Positions 12,719-25,461 of a stretch of DNA of 64,000 nucleotides are shown here, in pieces. The notes below the pieces were generated by a model. It was not told where the DNA came from. It searched no databases and saw only the letters and a list, made by a program, of their open reading frames with translations. Positions within the stretch are counted from its first letter, which is position 1; every line of letters begins with the position of its first letter. Source of the DNA: Apostichopus japonicus (taxonomy: Eukaryota > Echinodermata > Holothuroidea > Aspidochirotida > Stichopodidae); NCBI RefSeq assembly GCF_037975245.1, contig NC_092572.1, forward strand, positions 19,652,489-19,716,488, in the 5' to 3' direction. The position numbers and the translations under genes were made by a program.

Positions 12719-14070
12719 TTAGAATAGCTCCAACCCGTAACTCGCTACATTTCTGTTTAGGTCAGCATTTAAGTCATTTATTAGGAGACTCTCTTTAATC
12801 TTCCTCCTGAACCACTGGGGTTCATTACCAATAGTGGCACAATGGTCAACAAAAGTAGGCAGATGATGTTTATGCAGTACAATGAAGGTTAATAGCGCCT
12901 TTCTGACCACCAAAGGAGCTCATCAGATGTTCGTTGAACCTATCCTTAAGACGTCTATTGGTTTCTCCGACATAAAAGGAATCACAGTCTGGACAGTTAA
13001 TCCTATAAACAACATTGTTTGCATAATCTAACTTATAAGCATCCTTGAAATTGAACAGAGTAGAGATTTTCTTTTGCAGAAAAATTATTTTGATATGTAT
13101 ATTGTCATTACACAACCCTTTAATGTAACTACCTAAAGTCTTAGCGAGTGTATCACTGCTGGGGCCACAATATGGTAATTTAACATAAACAGTATTTACT
13201 TGGGTCTCCCCATGATCTAATTTAATTACAGGACCCATGCCCAGTTGTTTTCTTAATTTATAAGTATAGTTTTCCATTTCGTGCAACAACTTCCTAGGGT
13301 AACCATTTAAAGTCAAAATAAGTCTAATAAATTGCAATTCATGAACGAACAAGATATCCGACGAACACAATCTACGTGCACGTTCATGTAAAGCCTTAAT
13401 AACCCCAATTTTATACTTTTTGGGACACCAGGATTTCCAATTAATGAACAACCCTGTAAAAGTTTTTTTTTACGGAAAACTGAAGTGGCGATAGTGTCAG
13501 TACCGCTTGAGCCAACCATTCTGAAAATATCTATATCAAGAAAAGCACATTTACCCCGCATTCCATTTCATAAGTAAATTGAATAGATTTATGAAAAGAG
13601 TTCAATACATGTAGAAAATCATCCACATAGTCCGCTGAAATAACTAAAAAATGTCATCCACATATCTTCTATAAAAGTTAAGTTTAGGACAAATTTGGAT
13701 CAATTTCTCCTCAAGGTGGCACATAAACAAGTTGGCTAAACAGACACTCAAGGAAGAGCTCATGGCACACCCATCAATTTGTTCATACATAGAATTGTTA
13801 AAAATAAAGTGGGATGTAGCTCCTTTAAGCAATAATTTCCTAAGATCAACACGTTCAATTGTACTAACAATGCGTTTTTGTATATATATGTAATTCAGAA
13901 TAACATCAATTGTATATTCAATAGGAACATTGGTGAATAAAGAAATTACATCAAAACTAGCCATTAAAGAGTTATGGTTCAGAGAAAGATTCTGAATGTC
14001 CGAACAAAAACTGAACGAATCCTTGGCAGTCAATTCATTGGTTGTAAAACTTTCCTTTCGGAGCTGTTAC
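12719..14070 (-). pseudogene. PLE reverse transcriptase / GIY-YIG endonuclease, decayed
   Basis: PLE proteins combine an RT related to telomerase with a C-terminal GIY-YIG nuclease. Read from 14070 downwards: RT palm segment with SFDVISLFTNVPIE (motif A) and the catalytic RRYVDDIF (motif C, about 13644-13665); the thumb resumes in another frame (FLDIDIFRM, 13560-13520); then a connector with FVHELQFIRLILTLNGYP; then the nuclease, NVVYRINCPDCDSFYVGETN (about 13000), whose VYRI and FYVGET are the GIY and YIG equivalents; and the C terminus, EPQWFRRKIKESLLIN...GLELF. Frameshifts lie near 13640, 13470 and 12890. The N-terminal RT fingers are absent. It is an inactive relic, but its order is clear. 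Confidence 0.88.
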
Positions 14071-14271
14071 ACGAGTTACGGGTTGGAGCTATTCTAATCC
14101 CTATTTAATTTTTATTGCTGGTTGTTCTATTCATCCCTAAGTTAAAAATATTCACTAAAAAATTTGCTGGTTGTTCTAATCATTCGTAGTTTAAAAATCA
14201 CTCATGCTTATCACTATTGTCGTCCTTGGATGTATATTAGCCCTTGTATTTAATTGATCTTGTACAATTGC

Positions 14272-14314
14272 CTGACGATGGAGTGGTGACCACTCCGAAA
14301 TATTGCAGTATGTC
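14272..14314 (+). ncRNA. hammerhead ribozyme-like motif (inverted PLE arm)
   Basis: Plus-strand counterpart of the motif at 12503-12545: CTGACGA (14272-14278), a perfect 7-bp stem II GGAGTGG/CCACTCC, GAAA (14297-14300), short stem III, and GTC as the predicted cleavage triplet (C at 14314). The two motifs face outward from the element, in opposite orientations. Confidence 0.72.
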
Positions 14315-14367
14315 GTTGTTAAAAATATTCGCTTGTTTATCTTTTATATTATCAGTATGGACCACGA

Positions 14368-16343
<1,976 letters not shown>

Positions 16344-16410
<67 letters not shown>
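16344..16410. repeat. (TA)n microsatellite
   Basis: Pure TA repeat between the DNA element and the tRNA-like SINE head. Confidence 0.95.
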
Positions 16411-16413
<3 letters not shown>

Positions 16414-16534
16414 CCTAACCGTGGCCTAGTTGGTTAGGGTGTCCGCGTACAAAGCGGGATGCCCGGGTTCGCATCCCGGTGGAGGCTGGAAGTTTTTTGA
16501 CTGTTCTGGAATTTCCTTCTCATCACGTTCTTAA
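16411..16534 (+). mobile_element. tRNA-derived SINE head
   Basis: Contains a pol III A box (TGGCCTAGTTGG, 16422-16433) and B box (GGTTCGCATCC, 16466-16476), a D-arm, an anticodon stem CCGC/GCGG and a perfect T-stem CCGGG/CCCGG. The acceptor stem does not pair (CTAACCG against TGGAGGC), so it is a SINE head or tRNA relic, not a working tRNA gene. The tail runs to another (AT)n tract. Confidence 0.75.
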
Positions 16535-16810
<276 letters not shown>

Positions 16811-16884
16811 TTAATTACACGGCGTAACTAAAGCTGCTACTCAGAGCTTCACGCATGTGCGTGTATTACCGCGATCACCAGGCA

Positions 16885-17892
16885 GCGAATATTTTTCCCC
16901 AAACAGGTTTGCAATTACAGAGCTTTCAGCCAATCAGATTGCTCGTTACGTCAGCACCAATAAGGACAATCGCCTGGAAGTTCGAAGACATACACTGAAT
17001 AACACACTGACTATTAATTAAATATTGTTACGGGGTTTCCCTTCAAACGCCCTAACTTCACTTTGTGATGTTTGGATCACATGTGTATGACCTTACTTAT
17101 GATACATATGCTACATTCCATTGTGCTTACGTTATATAAGATTCGTGAGCCGCTCTATTGAAATCGGAAGTCGTTTCGTGGAATGGGTACGCTTATATCA
17201 ACTTTATGAAGCGAGTTCACGATTCTTGAATGAATAATTTTCATGAAAAGTCACCCAGGAAAGAACCTGGGCACGAAAACCAAACGACCGAACGTCTGAT
17301 CCGCTCTCAACCCCAGTCCCCTTGCATCGAGACTGTGACTGTGTCTTGAATGAATATACGCAAAACAGTATGTATAGTCTGCAGTATGATAAATTTCCGT
17401 CACTGCACTGTGTACACATACATACACACATTTAGGCCTACAGCCACTGACATCTACCACCGTATCGCTCTTGGAAGTGTAAAATGGCCGACACGCGTGC
17501 ACGCCAACTTCGAACGTTAGCACGGGCGGGAATGAGCGATGATCCGTCAAGGTGGTAGGGGTCAGTGCCTACAGCATATGTGTGATGTACCCTGTACGAA
17601 ACTTTCACTGTGCGATATTATCGATTAATGCCTTCACAGAAATCTTCGACCAAACATAGATAGTAGCTCATATAATCATAACAAACTAGTGTGCTAAATA
17701 TGTCTTAACCAATTCCAAATATACGAAAAGCTTCGTGTAATTTTGAACGGGTATATCTTCGTTGAAACGAATGGATGCAGACATTTTGGTAACCTCGAAT
17801 TGAAGGTTTCTATGGTCCTGACGTAACTTTCCAACCAATCATGAGCGACCATTTACACACAATTGCAAACCTGTTTGGGAAGAAAATTTCGC
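16885..17892. mobile_element. 1-kb DNA transposon with TIRs and 9-bp target duplication
   Basis: The flanks carry a perfect direct repeat, CACCAGGCA (16876-16884 and 17893-17901). The ends are inverted repeats of about 32 bp: left GCGAATATTTTTCCCC then AAACAGGTTTGCAATT, right reverse complement GCGAAATTTTCTTCCC then AAACAGGTTTGCAATT. Length is 1008 bp. No transposase is visible, so it is non-autonomous. A 9-bp duplication is typical of Mutator-like elements, but the family is not proven. After the right flank, block A sequence resumes. Confidence 0.8.
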
Positions 17893-18060
17893 CACCAGGC
17901 AACTGATCTACAACACTTAAATCCCTGTAAATGTTTAGAACATTCGATTTTGTTCTCATATCTCTGATTTCTAAAGGATTTTGTGTATTTCAGTGTAGCA
18001 TCTGGTTTTGAAGGGGGCCCCTGAAAGACCTATGTACGAGGTTGGAAAGGGAATTTCGGC
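17893..18060. repeat. block A, distal part
   Basis: Matches 57730-57897 of block C (CAACTGATCTACAACA, CTCATATCTCTGATTTC, AAAGACCTATGTACG). It proves that the PLE and transposon cluster interrupts an older duplicated block. Confidence 0.8.
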
Positions 18061-18569
18061 CTTATTTTTCGTACGTAAATTAACCACTTTCAAACTGTTT
18101 AGAAAAATTGTTTTTTTATTTGCTTGAATATGATCATTTTCAATTTTTAAAACTATTATATTCGCTGAAAAACTCCTTTACTACGAATAAGTATCCATTT
18201 CTCTTCAAATCATCCTGTAACGAGGTCAACTTCACGGCAAATAAATACGCACACGAATACAGGTTACGAATACAGGTTACGAGTAAAGTGGTGACTGTCC
18301 CGTTTCGTGTTGGTGGTTGGTTGCTAGTAATCAGCCTATTTGTAGTATATTGCAATGGGATACGTATGGAACTAAACACAGTTGACTAAACTATCGCACA
18401 AGGCATGTCGCAATTGACTGAAAATAATGGGCACTTGTACGTTCTTATCTCCTTTAAACAACTATTCGTAATAATGATTAGCGAATGACAATAGACATAT
18501 AATCTGTGCACTATTTTGAATGAATAAAGGATATGCTTCTCAAAATGCTATAATTACCGAAATACTTAC
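18061..18569. other. no recognisable feature
   Basis: Non-coding by inspection; a 12-bp direct repeat (GAATACAGGTTAC) occurs near 18256-18280. Probably intronic if the exons at 18570 and 12227 belong together. Confidence 0.4.
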
Positions 18570-18646
18570 ACTTCCTTCTTCAAATTCTCTTCTGTTTGAT
18601 AAACACGTCTGTGTATCTCTAACTTTATTGCATTCCTCTTTCATCT
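18570..18646 (-). CDS. candidate internal exon, same gene as 11823-12227
   Basis: A 77-nt minus-strand segment lies between an acceptor (CTTGACCACCAAACTAG) and a consensus donor (GTAAGTAT). The single open frame reads MKEECNKVRDTQTCLSNRRE followed by FEEGS, after two carried-over bases, and ends in phase 0, which matches the phase-0 start at 12227. The peptide is charged and has no known motif. The fit of phases and the strong donor support it; a spurious exon remains possible because it is short. Confidence 0.45.
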
Positions 18647-19754
18647 CTAGTTTGGTGGTCAAGAGATAGGCAATGAAATTAACAATGGAATACTTAATAA
18701 ATATAAAAGAAAGAAAGGGGGGGGGGGGCAATACTGTGATGAATTACCAATTCCATATCAATCTCATTTCTATTTTTGAGATTTCTTTCATTGGAAATCG
18801 GATACGAACTTGCATAGTCTGAAACTTTGTAATGTACTAGATTGACTCGGAATTTATAATTTATAATTTATAATTGAAGCAAATTAATGTTCCTAAATAT
18901 ATCAACGTAATGGTACTGCAAAGTATGATTTTAATAGTAAAGTGGTTAAAACTACCTACCTTTTAAGTTTTTCACTACATCCTGTTCGAAAGTATTCCTT
19001 GTTATTTCTCGACACTAACAAGGTAAAGGCAAAAAACAGCTAGCATTGGAAGCAGCTGTAACATCACGAACAAGTTCAATTGAGTAAAACAGCTTTATAT
19101 GTAAATTATTGAAATAGTAATGCGACGCCTCATTGTCTACGAAATTGAACTCACTGTTCAATTTTGTATATTTGCACAATTTCTATCCATTAAAACGATG
19201 TTGTTTTTGTTATACTTTCAAGCTGCGTGTTGCAAGGTGATTGCATGGGAACCAAGAATCATATCCCTCTTTAAGTACACACGTATACGCACACCCAGGG
19301 ACGTCGCTAAATGGGGAAGGGAGGGGGTTGTGGGGGTATCTCACCTTCTCCCCCAATCTTGGTCAAACTGACGATAGCTGGAAAATTGGAGTGCGACAGT
19401 CGGAATTACCGACTGTTGCATTCTAATTTACCTAGGCCTATACATATATTACTGTGATTGTGAATGACCGAAAATTTCAAATATTTCGGTCAAAATTGAC
19501 CTTGCATCAGTCATATTTACCACGTTTTCCTTGTCACGTTGATAAATTGTATCTCGCGATCCTTATACAGCACCATACAAAACTTCGTATGATTTTGAAT
19601 TCTCTTAAAAATATGCCTAAAAGAACTACCGTACAACGTTCGCCAGCTTAAATTCGGTTTATTTATGAACTAATTTTGCTATTGGGTGGGTTGACCCCGT
19701 TCGATAGCTTCAAGAAAGTTCAGTATATATCAGGGACGTTGCCAGGGGAGCCAT
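18647..19754. other. non-coding, with two transposon-end-like sequences
   Basis: A poly-G run (18717-18728) and a TTTATAA triple repeat near 18852-18873. CAGGGACGTCGCTAAATGGG (19297) and CAGGGACGTTGCCAGGGG (19730) resemble left ends of the same class of DNA element seen at 14471 and 29472. The second lies directly at the start of block B. No right ends or coding capacity are evident. Confidence 0.45.
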
Positions 19755-20002
19755 GGGAGCAGCCTGCTCAAAAAGTCTCATTAATGAATGGAATACGAAT
19801 CCACTTCTCAGGTTAACATGAGAGTCACAACGTAAAATGAAATTATTTAACATTAACCACAGCATTAATGCATATACTGTTTTCTTGTGAAACAATGTAA
19901 AGGGAACAGTTCGTTGGTAGCTGAATGTGCCTTGTCAATCTGGGTATAGCAAAAGTTACTATACAAGAATTATACTCTTCATTGTAACTGATATATGGTA
20001 GA

Positions 20003-20278
20003 TTACTTCCTCTGGTTATGTCGTTCTTGTTTGAATGGCGTTTGTCTACATTTTAAATTATGTTGGCTTACTAAATCAGCTCTTCCTGCACTTTCCAAAG
20101 CATCTGCGAGAACGTCATAAGATGCAGCGGTACCTCTTTTCCACACAAGTAGCATTTGGTAAACCTTCTCCTGGTGATTTGAACTATGATCTAGGTCGAG
20201 TATATCGAGTTGTCCGTCAGTCAATTTAAGCTTCCTTCCAAAAGTCCTCCAGTTTTTGCCAATATTTTCTGATAAGTA
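20003..20278 (-). pseudogene. Death-domain exon, locus B, altered C terminus
   Basis: Begins after the acceptor TTTTGTTTTCAAAG with YLSENIGKNWRTFGRKL, then LTDGQLDILDL, KVYQMLLVWKRG and YDVLADALESAGRADL, a recognisable Death domain through helix 5. Relative to copies A and C about 15 bp are missing (equivalent to 8361-8375), and the frame then reads on into a basic, unrelated 20-residue tail ending NQRK. The last helix is therefore replaced. The exon is still open and could be translated, but the domain is probably compromised. Confidence 0.7.
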
Positions 20279-20419
20279 CTTTGAAAACAAAATGAAATAG
20301 AAAAGTATACGCCTAATAAGACATTGCTTATGTTCTGGTTAACGATCCCGAATAAAATAATCTTATGTGATCTAAATTATTTCTTAATTAAAACCACAAA
20401 ACGTTTCGGTTTGCGCAGC

Positions 20420-21053
20420 AACGAACCTACCATAGAAACATTTCAATCTGTTTGAACGACAATAAACCGCCAGCATGCTGCTCTGATTCTGATAGAGACG
20501 TTTGACATGACGTATGCTCTCGCGGTACCCATTAAAGCGGATAGGCATGATGGTTTATCAATATGATGTCTGGCTGAAAGACACTCCCCTGTCTTGAAAA
20601 ATAGAGATGTTTAAAGTCCGGTATCTTTCGGGGTACATCGATCAGAAGATTAAGCAGGAGAGTAAGGATGGTCTCCTGGGCCATCTCTGTGGGATGAGAA
20701 GTACTCTCGTCGCAGACGACTACATGTAGAGAATACGCTGTGTAGCAGGCACAGTGCAGGGCAGGAGAGAGGAAGCTAACATTTCATCTGAAACATTGTG
20801 TGTTCATTGCCTGTGGACGACACGTTCCGTGGCATAAGGCCTAAGGATGCGTCGGGAGGAGGTTCCCACATGTTGATGTCAGAGTATCTGTGACAGTGTG
20901 AACCAAATTTCATCCCTCTCAACTTAAAATTCCATTAAAAAGGCAGATGTTTAGTTCAAAATGATAAATTCTGAACAAAGAGGAAACGGACGGAGACCCG
21001 GAAGTGTGCTCGTAGGTAGCAGCGCAAAACACTTTACGAACATTGCACGCAAG
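20420..21053 (-). pseudogene. middle exon region, locus B
   Basis: Paralogous to 9427-8779 and 55798-55200. The acceptor TTTTCTTCCATCAG is intact. The frame reads through ATYEHTSGSPSVSSLFRIYH, then a one-base deletion (AAACAT for AAAACAT) and a CGA-to-TGA change at the SRGM site destroy it. Further on this copy has TGC (Cys) where A and C have TGA, in HCACYTAYS, showing that the stop in the other two is derived. The family of this region is not recognised. Confidence 0.6.
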
Positions 21054-21304
21054 GCTGATGGAAGAAAAGGCACGATTTGAGCGAAAACAGGTGATAACGG
21101 AATGAAATCAATATAAGTAAGAAATTACTTACAATAATGATACTGAAGACAAATACGCGATAAAGGTTCGTTTTGGTTTACATTCTCGCGTTATTTTTCT
21201 CAAGAAGGCCTAATTGGATAATACTTAATAAATTACACTCTATTAAGCTCAATTTCACCGTTGAAGTTGCCCTTCGCAGAATATATCAACGGTTAAACTG
21301 TTAC

Positions 21305-21445
21305 CTGGAGAGTCTCTACACTAACATCACTTCTAACATCATCGTCTTTGGTTTGTGCAATTGCTGATGGAAGTTCTTTGTGTGTATCTCCTGCAGTAGC
21401 AATGTTCCCGTCGGTACGAATTGATACTTCATCTGCAGACGTCAC
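21305..21445 (-). CDS. linker exon, locus B (best preserved)
   Basis: An open 141-nt exon (47 codons, phase 0 at both ends) between acceptor CTTTTCACCATGCGCAG and donor CTCCAG|GTAACAG. Peptide VTSADEVSIRTDGNIATAGD then THKELPSAIAQTKDDDVRSD; acidic and Ser/Thr-rich, without hydrophobic stretches. The KELPSAIAQT core matches the linker exons of loci A and C. It probably encodes a flexible cytoplasmic linker between an upstream segment and the Death domain. Confidence 0.55.
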
Positions 21446-21450
21446 CTGCG

Positions 21451-21867
21451 CATGGTGAAAAGAAGCAACAACAATATCAGGAACGTTTATTCAGATAACA
21501 GAAATGACGTTCGTGCTGTATAAGACTCAGTTATTATTAAACAGAAAGGTTCTCATTGATACTGTAGAATGATTTATTGCTTGTACCATATTTTTTGTGT
21601 GATTGATTCAGCTTCAAATCCCTTATTAAGTACACACGTATACGCACCCACACATAAGCCAACTTGGCTGCACAGGATCCGAAGGATGCAAAGCATCGGG
21701 GAAATAAAAGGGATTATTGCTTTATAGGCAAATTATAGCCGTTCAGAGATCGTGTACACTGTTATTGGCTGCGAGTACAGGGGTGCTGCGAATCCCCCGA
21801 TGCGGCACAATTTTCATATTAACCTTGGCATATGCTAGTAATTTTGAAGCACATAAATATGTGTCAG
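21451..21867. other. no recognisable feature
   Basis: Non-coding by inspection between block B and the purine-rich repeat. Confidence 0.4.
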
Positions 21868-22092
21868 AAAGAAAAATGAGGTAAAGAGAGATGGAATTAG
21901 AAGAGAATGGAATGAGAATGGAATGAAATGAGTGAAAAGAATGGAATGAGAAGAGAATGGAATGAGCGAAAAGAATAGCAAGAGAATTGTATGACATGAG
22001 TGAAAAGAAATGGAATGAGAATGGAATGAAATGAAATGAGTGAAAATAATGGAGTGAGAAGGGAATGGAATGGAAAGAGATGAATGAGAATT
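21868..22092. repeat. GGAATGA-type purine-rich tandem repeat
   Basis: Irregular repeats of GGAATGAGAATGGAATGAAA-like units. The minus-strand ORFs over it (Phe/Ser/His-rich) are a by-product. Confidence 0.9.
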
Positions 22093-22241
22093 TTTACGTA
22101 GTTTTGCTAACATCAAGATATCAAAATAGTTGATACTGTCGCACATTGTAGAAAATACGAGATTGAAGCAGGATTGGTGTCACGTGTTGAAAATTATTCG
22201 GCAGATATTGTTACAGTTGTTCATATTTCGCTGTTTTGTTT

Positions 22242-22301
22242 TTAATTTGTAAAGGAAATGAAGCCAACGTTCCTCACAGGAGTTGCAGAAATAAAGTAGA
22301 A
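22242..22301 (-). CDS. candidate last exon, repeat E copy 1
   Basis: Acceptor ACACCTCTCAAAG then an open frame FYFISATPVRNVGFISFTN and stop, phase 0. The second copy (25364-25461) encodes FISATPAGNVGFMS in the equivalent position, so the frame has been conserved since duplication. It would follow the microexon at 24841-24870 in phase. The ORF is short; the inter-copy frame conservation is the main support. Confidence 0.4.
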   Translation of the reverse strand, partial: FYFISATPVRNVGFISFTN

Positions 22302-24840
22302 CTTTGAGAGGTGTATGTATTTTTATTATGATATCTCTATTCTGAAAGAACTGAATGAATGTCTCATGAAACACGAATTACCTACTTTTTATTTCTTACT
22401 ATATTGTTAGTTTCTCTATATCAGTATAGCGGTTACTTATTCAAATCGAAAGGATATCCGAACGTTGAAGGGTGAAACTGGCCGTTGTTTATGAATATAT
22501 TTGAACGATTTTTTGACAGTTTTTATGAATATATTTGAACGATTTTCTGACAGTTTTAAGTTCAACATCCAAGGGCAATTTGTTTCCTTTATTCATTAAC
22601 ATGAATAGATCTGATTAATTAATTAATAAAGTTCCTGCATCTCCATGGCTACACCTTACAGTTGGCCAAGTTGTGTCTTCAGACGCAATATATCGAGATG
22701 TATAACAAATATATCAAAGTATGAGTGACTTTGTAAAATTCAGGGGAAAAAGTTGGTGGACCAAAGACGTCAATGGAGACGGATGGGGTTAATTTACATC
22801 TCCATCCAACTTTGGGTAACATATTGTAGTTTTAAATAATTAAGTCGGAAGAATCCTTCCTCCCACCGCATAAATGCAATGGTACTAAAAGTCAAGTCAA
22901 CTCATCCGGCGCCTGCACGGTGAGTACACACCCAATTTCTATTAGTATACTTTCTTATAAAATAATACCTTATGTAGCATTATTACGTCTTAGCTGCACG
23001 TGTAAGCTACCGTCGAATTTGAACATAATTGAAATGGGCCCTAGGAAGGCAGGTAAAATGTGCCTTGTAATCAGCATTTATGTTCATTCTGGACAAACGT
23101 TGACATTTTTTGATGCTTAACGCCTATAAGAACATTATTTGTTAGCTGGTTTAGCCAGGTTTTTACTACATACATTGTAAAAAGCAAAATAAAAATAATG
23201 AAAAAAAAAGCAGAATGGAACCTTCTTTATTGGTGTTATATGTGTCATCTGTTTGTAAATTAGTTTAGGCAACGATAACATAAAAATTAATGCTTTCATC
23301 GAATATTCCAAAATAAAATATTATGTCGAGGGAAAAAATGATGTGTAATTCTAATTCATTGCTAGCTCATTTTGACTAACATTAGAAAGGGTTGGTACAA
23401 TATTCAGAACTTGGCCTTCATATTGAAAAAATGACTGTAAACCACCGTAAAAAGATAACGGTACCAGGTTGTGCTAAAATATAATCAATTAATGGAGATA
23501 AAAACCAGCGTAAACCTTCTCGGAATGTTACTGGAGGCTTTGAACTGGCACAAATTTGGGAAGCATATCGCTCAATAATTTTGTTCTTTAAACTTTTGTT
23601 GGAAGAGAGTCAACTCTCATGCACCCATGTTCATCCCGAATCACCTTAGTTCGTTAGACACCTACGCCGTTGGTGTCATGTCTGTTATATGAAGGGACTC
23701 GAGTTGGAACTTACTTGATACACCCTCCTCCATTTTATCCACTCTGTAAGGGACTACGGTATGACGTCATCACTCAATCACTAACGCATCAACTGTTTAT
23801 CTTGTTTGTAGTGTTCTAATGTTTCACATAACAACATATATGCCACAGTGAATGCTCTCGTGTCACAACTAATCGTAATGATGCTGTAACCCAACGGATA
23901 CCCTCACAACCTAGTCAATCATCTTGCTCTTAGACTTACTCATAATCACATTACCAACAGACGGACCAGTTTATCCCTTCAATTTCATTAACTAATGCAT
24001 GTGGTCCTGTTTGACGGGTTTGTGATGATGTTGACATGCACAATTTATTGCATCGTTTCTCGTATCTCTGCGACAAGCTTAGCTCCTCCTTAACCATCCC
24101 CAACCCCTCCCGACCAAAGAGAATTATTCTAATTACTTTATGTTATCAACCAATACCGCAGTAGTGATTTATGGGAGATTTGATTATATACTTCTAGAGT
24201 TAGTCCTTTGTGTGTAGAACAAATTGTAACACTACGGTAACACTGTTGAATCGTCATATGACATTGAATGATGTTAATATATTACTGTTCTTATGCAAAA
24301 ATACATGAGACTTTTAAAATGTTTTTGTTAGCAGTTCCTTTTACAGTCAAAGCCCTGTGAAATTTGTTTCGCGAGGACTTCTTTGATACTGTTTGAATTA
24401 GTAAAGAATAAAATCTGCACATCAGCAGAGTAAAATAAAATAATCATTAAGCATCTCTTGGGGGTGGGGTTGACAGATTAATTTTGTGAAGATATATTCG
24501 AATATTATGTGATTCTTCTAAGACAACACATCATCGGACTAAATCTTGTAGTATTCGTCTATCCGTTTCTTTGTTAAGCTTTTATTTGACTGTGTATGGA
24601 ACGATGATATTTAAGCCGCACTTCAACTTGGCATTGAGAACAGCGCTATCATCATTTCGAGATATTAATTTGTAACTGGTTTATCCTCGTTTCCTGTTCT
24701 TTTCACATCAGTTATAAATATTTCCACACTTATGAGAATCAGAGTCTAATACTGTTATTTCTTTGTTACATAGTAACGCCTTCTCTGTTATTAAATGACC
24801 GTTACTAATTAACAGGAACATGAATCTCTGTCTCTCTTAC

Positions 24841-24870
24841 CATTTCTCCTGGTAGATAACCCCGAAAGGC
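24841..24870 (-). CDS. 30-nt microexon, repeat E copy 1
   Basis: Flanked by CTTTTCTCTTCCTTTCAG and GTAAGAGAG, both near-consensus, and encoding AFRGYLPGEM in phase 0. The paralogous microexon (26480-26510) encodes PVRGNLPGEM. Conservation of both splice sites and peptide argues that it is real. Confidence 0.55.
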
Positions 24871-24972
24871 CTGAAAGGAAGAGAAAAGTTATTGTCATGA
24901 GATGTTGAAAATATGTTTCAAAACATACCATAAGTCGAAGCAAAAAAACATGGAAAGAAGAATGATATACTT

Positions 24973-25060
24973 TCACAAATATCGCAATAAACTATTTCTG
25001 GCGGGTAAACGCACATCTGCATTGAGCACACTAAAGTCAATATAGGAGACAGACTCGTCA
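24973..25060 (-). CDS. tail-like exon, repeat E copy 1
   Basis: After acceptor GAGAATCTTACAG the frame reads DESVSYIDFSVLNADVR then LPARNSLLRYL and ends in TGA. The second copy has the same frame with TGT instead and continues to a donor. The peptide has a tyrosine in an acidic/hydrophobic setting (VSYIDFSVL), like receptor tails, though it is not a canonical ITIM. The TGA here either shortens the product or marks decay of this copy. Confidence 0.45.
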
Positions 25061-25363
25061 CTGTAAGATTCTCATACTTAATAACATGAATACATGCATC
25101 AGTTGTACAGGGATGGCAGTACAGTATTAGGCCAGTCATAACACACAGAGTGACGTCATAATGACAAACTTCTCACTGAGATGATAAGATGGATACCATG
25201 TACGAGAAGATGACGAGTAGGGAAAAGAGGGTAGTAGATTCAAAGATAGAGCACAGAACATCGTTGTTGGATAAATTTTGTAACCCCACAAAGCAGCATA
25301 TTGATAGTTACCCCCTTCCCTCCACCCTTTCGTTTAAATGGCCTGTTTCTATCGTACTGTTAG

Positions 25364-25461
25364 TCATGTTAAGACTTTTTTAAGATGCTTATTTTTTGCC
25401 GTTTTGTTTAGGGTGGACATGAATCCAACGTTCCCCGCAGGAGTTGCAGAAATAAAGAAAA
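25364..25461 (-). CDS. candidate last exon, repeat E copy 2
   Basis: Acceptor GCTCACCTCTCACAG is followed by a frame with FISATPAGNVGFMSTLNKT and a basic end KKVLT, stop at 25364. One base fewer than copy 1 at the exon start puts this frame out of phase with the microexon unless a different acceptor is used, so this copy may be frameshifted. Confidence 0.35.

Larger units (their letters stand above)
12476..14345 (-). mobile_element. Penelope-like element (PLE), truncated, with inverted terminal arms
   Basis: The minus strand encodes a PLE reverse transcriptase followed by a GIY-YIG endonuclease (see 12719-14070), then a non-coding pseudo-LTR arm (12476-12718). At the upstream side (14071-14345) lies the reverse complement of that same arm, beginning inside the last codons of the ORF (SYGLELF then stop, read on the plus strand). 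The arms match over about 230 bp with scattered substitutions and each carries a hammerhead-like motif. Inverted or compound pseudo-LTRs are a known feature of Penelope elements. The RT N terminus is missing, so the copy cannot move by itself. Both ends run straight into (AT)n tracts. Confidence 0.85.
19755..21450. repeat. segmental block B (short paralogue of A and C)
   Basis: Starts at GCAGCCTGCTCAAAA (equivalent to 8050 in A and 52988 in C) and runs collinearly through the Death-domain exon, middle region and linker exon. It lacks the GPCR and the distal non-coding parts. Its left boundary coincides with a transposon-end-like sequence. Confidence 0.85.
22235..25240. repeat. tandem segmental repeat E, copy 1
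   Basis: Parts 22235-22490 and 23940-25240 match 25405-25670 and 25675-26900. Shared markers are AACTGAATGAATGTCTCATGA, CTGGTAGAT next to the microexon, and CACACTAAAGTCAATA. A 33-bp tandem duplication (ATGAATATATTTGAACGATTTT) lies at 22490-22558. Between 22560 and 23940 I see no feature beyond AT-rich sequence. Confidence 0.8.

Noticed and set aside
12719-14070. Retroviral or LTR-retrotransposon polymerase
   Set aside because: The YVDD motif is linked to a C-terminal GIY-YIG nuclease and there is no protease, integrase or gag; this is the PLE arrangement.
16411-16490. Functional tRNA gene
   Set aside because: A and B boxes and T-stem are good, but the acceptor stem does not pair and it sits between AT tracts; better explained as a SINE head.
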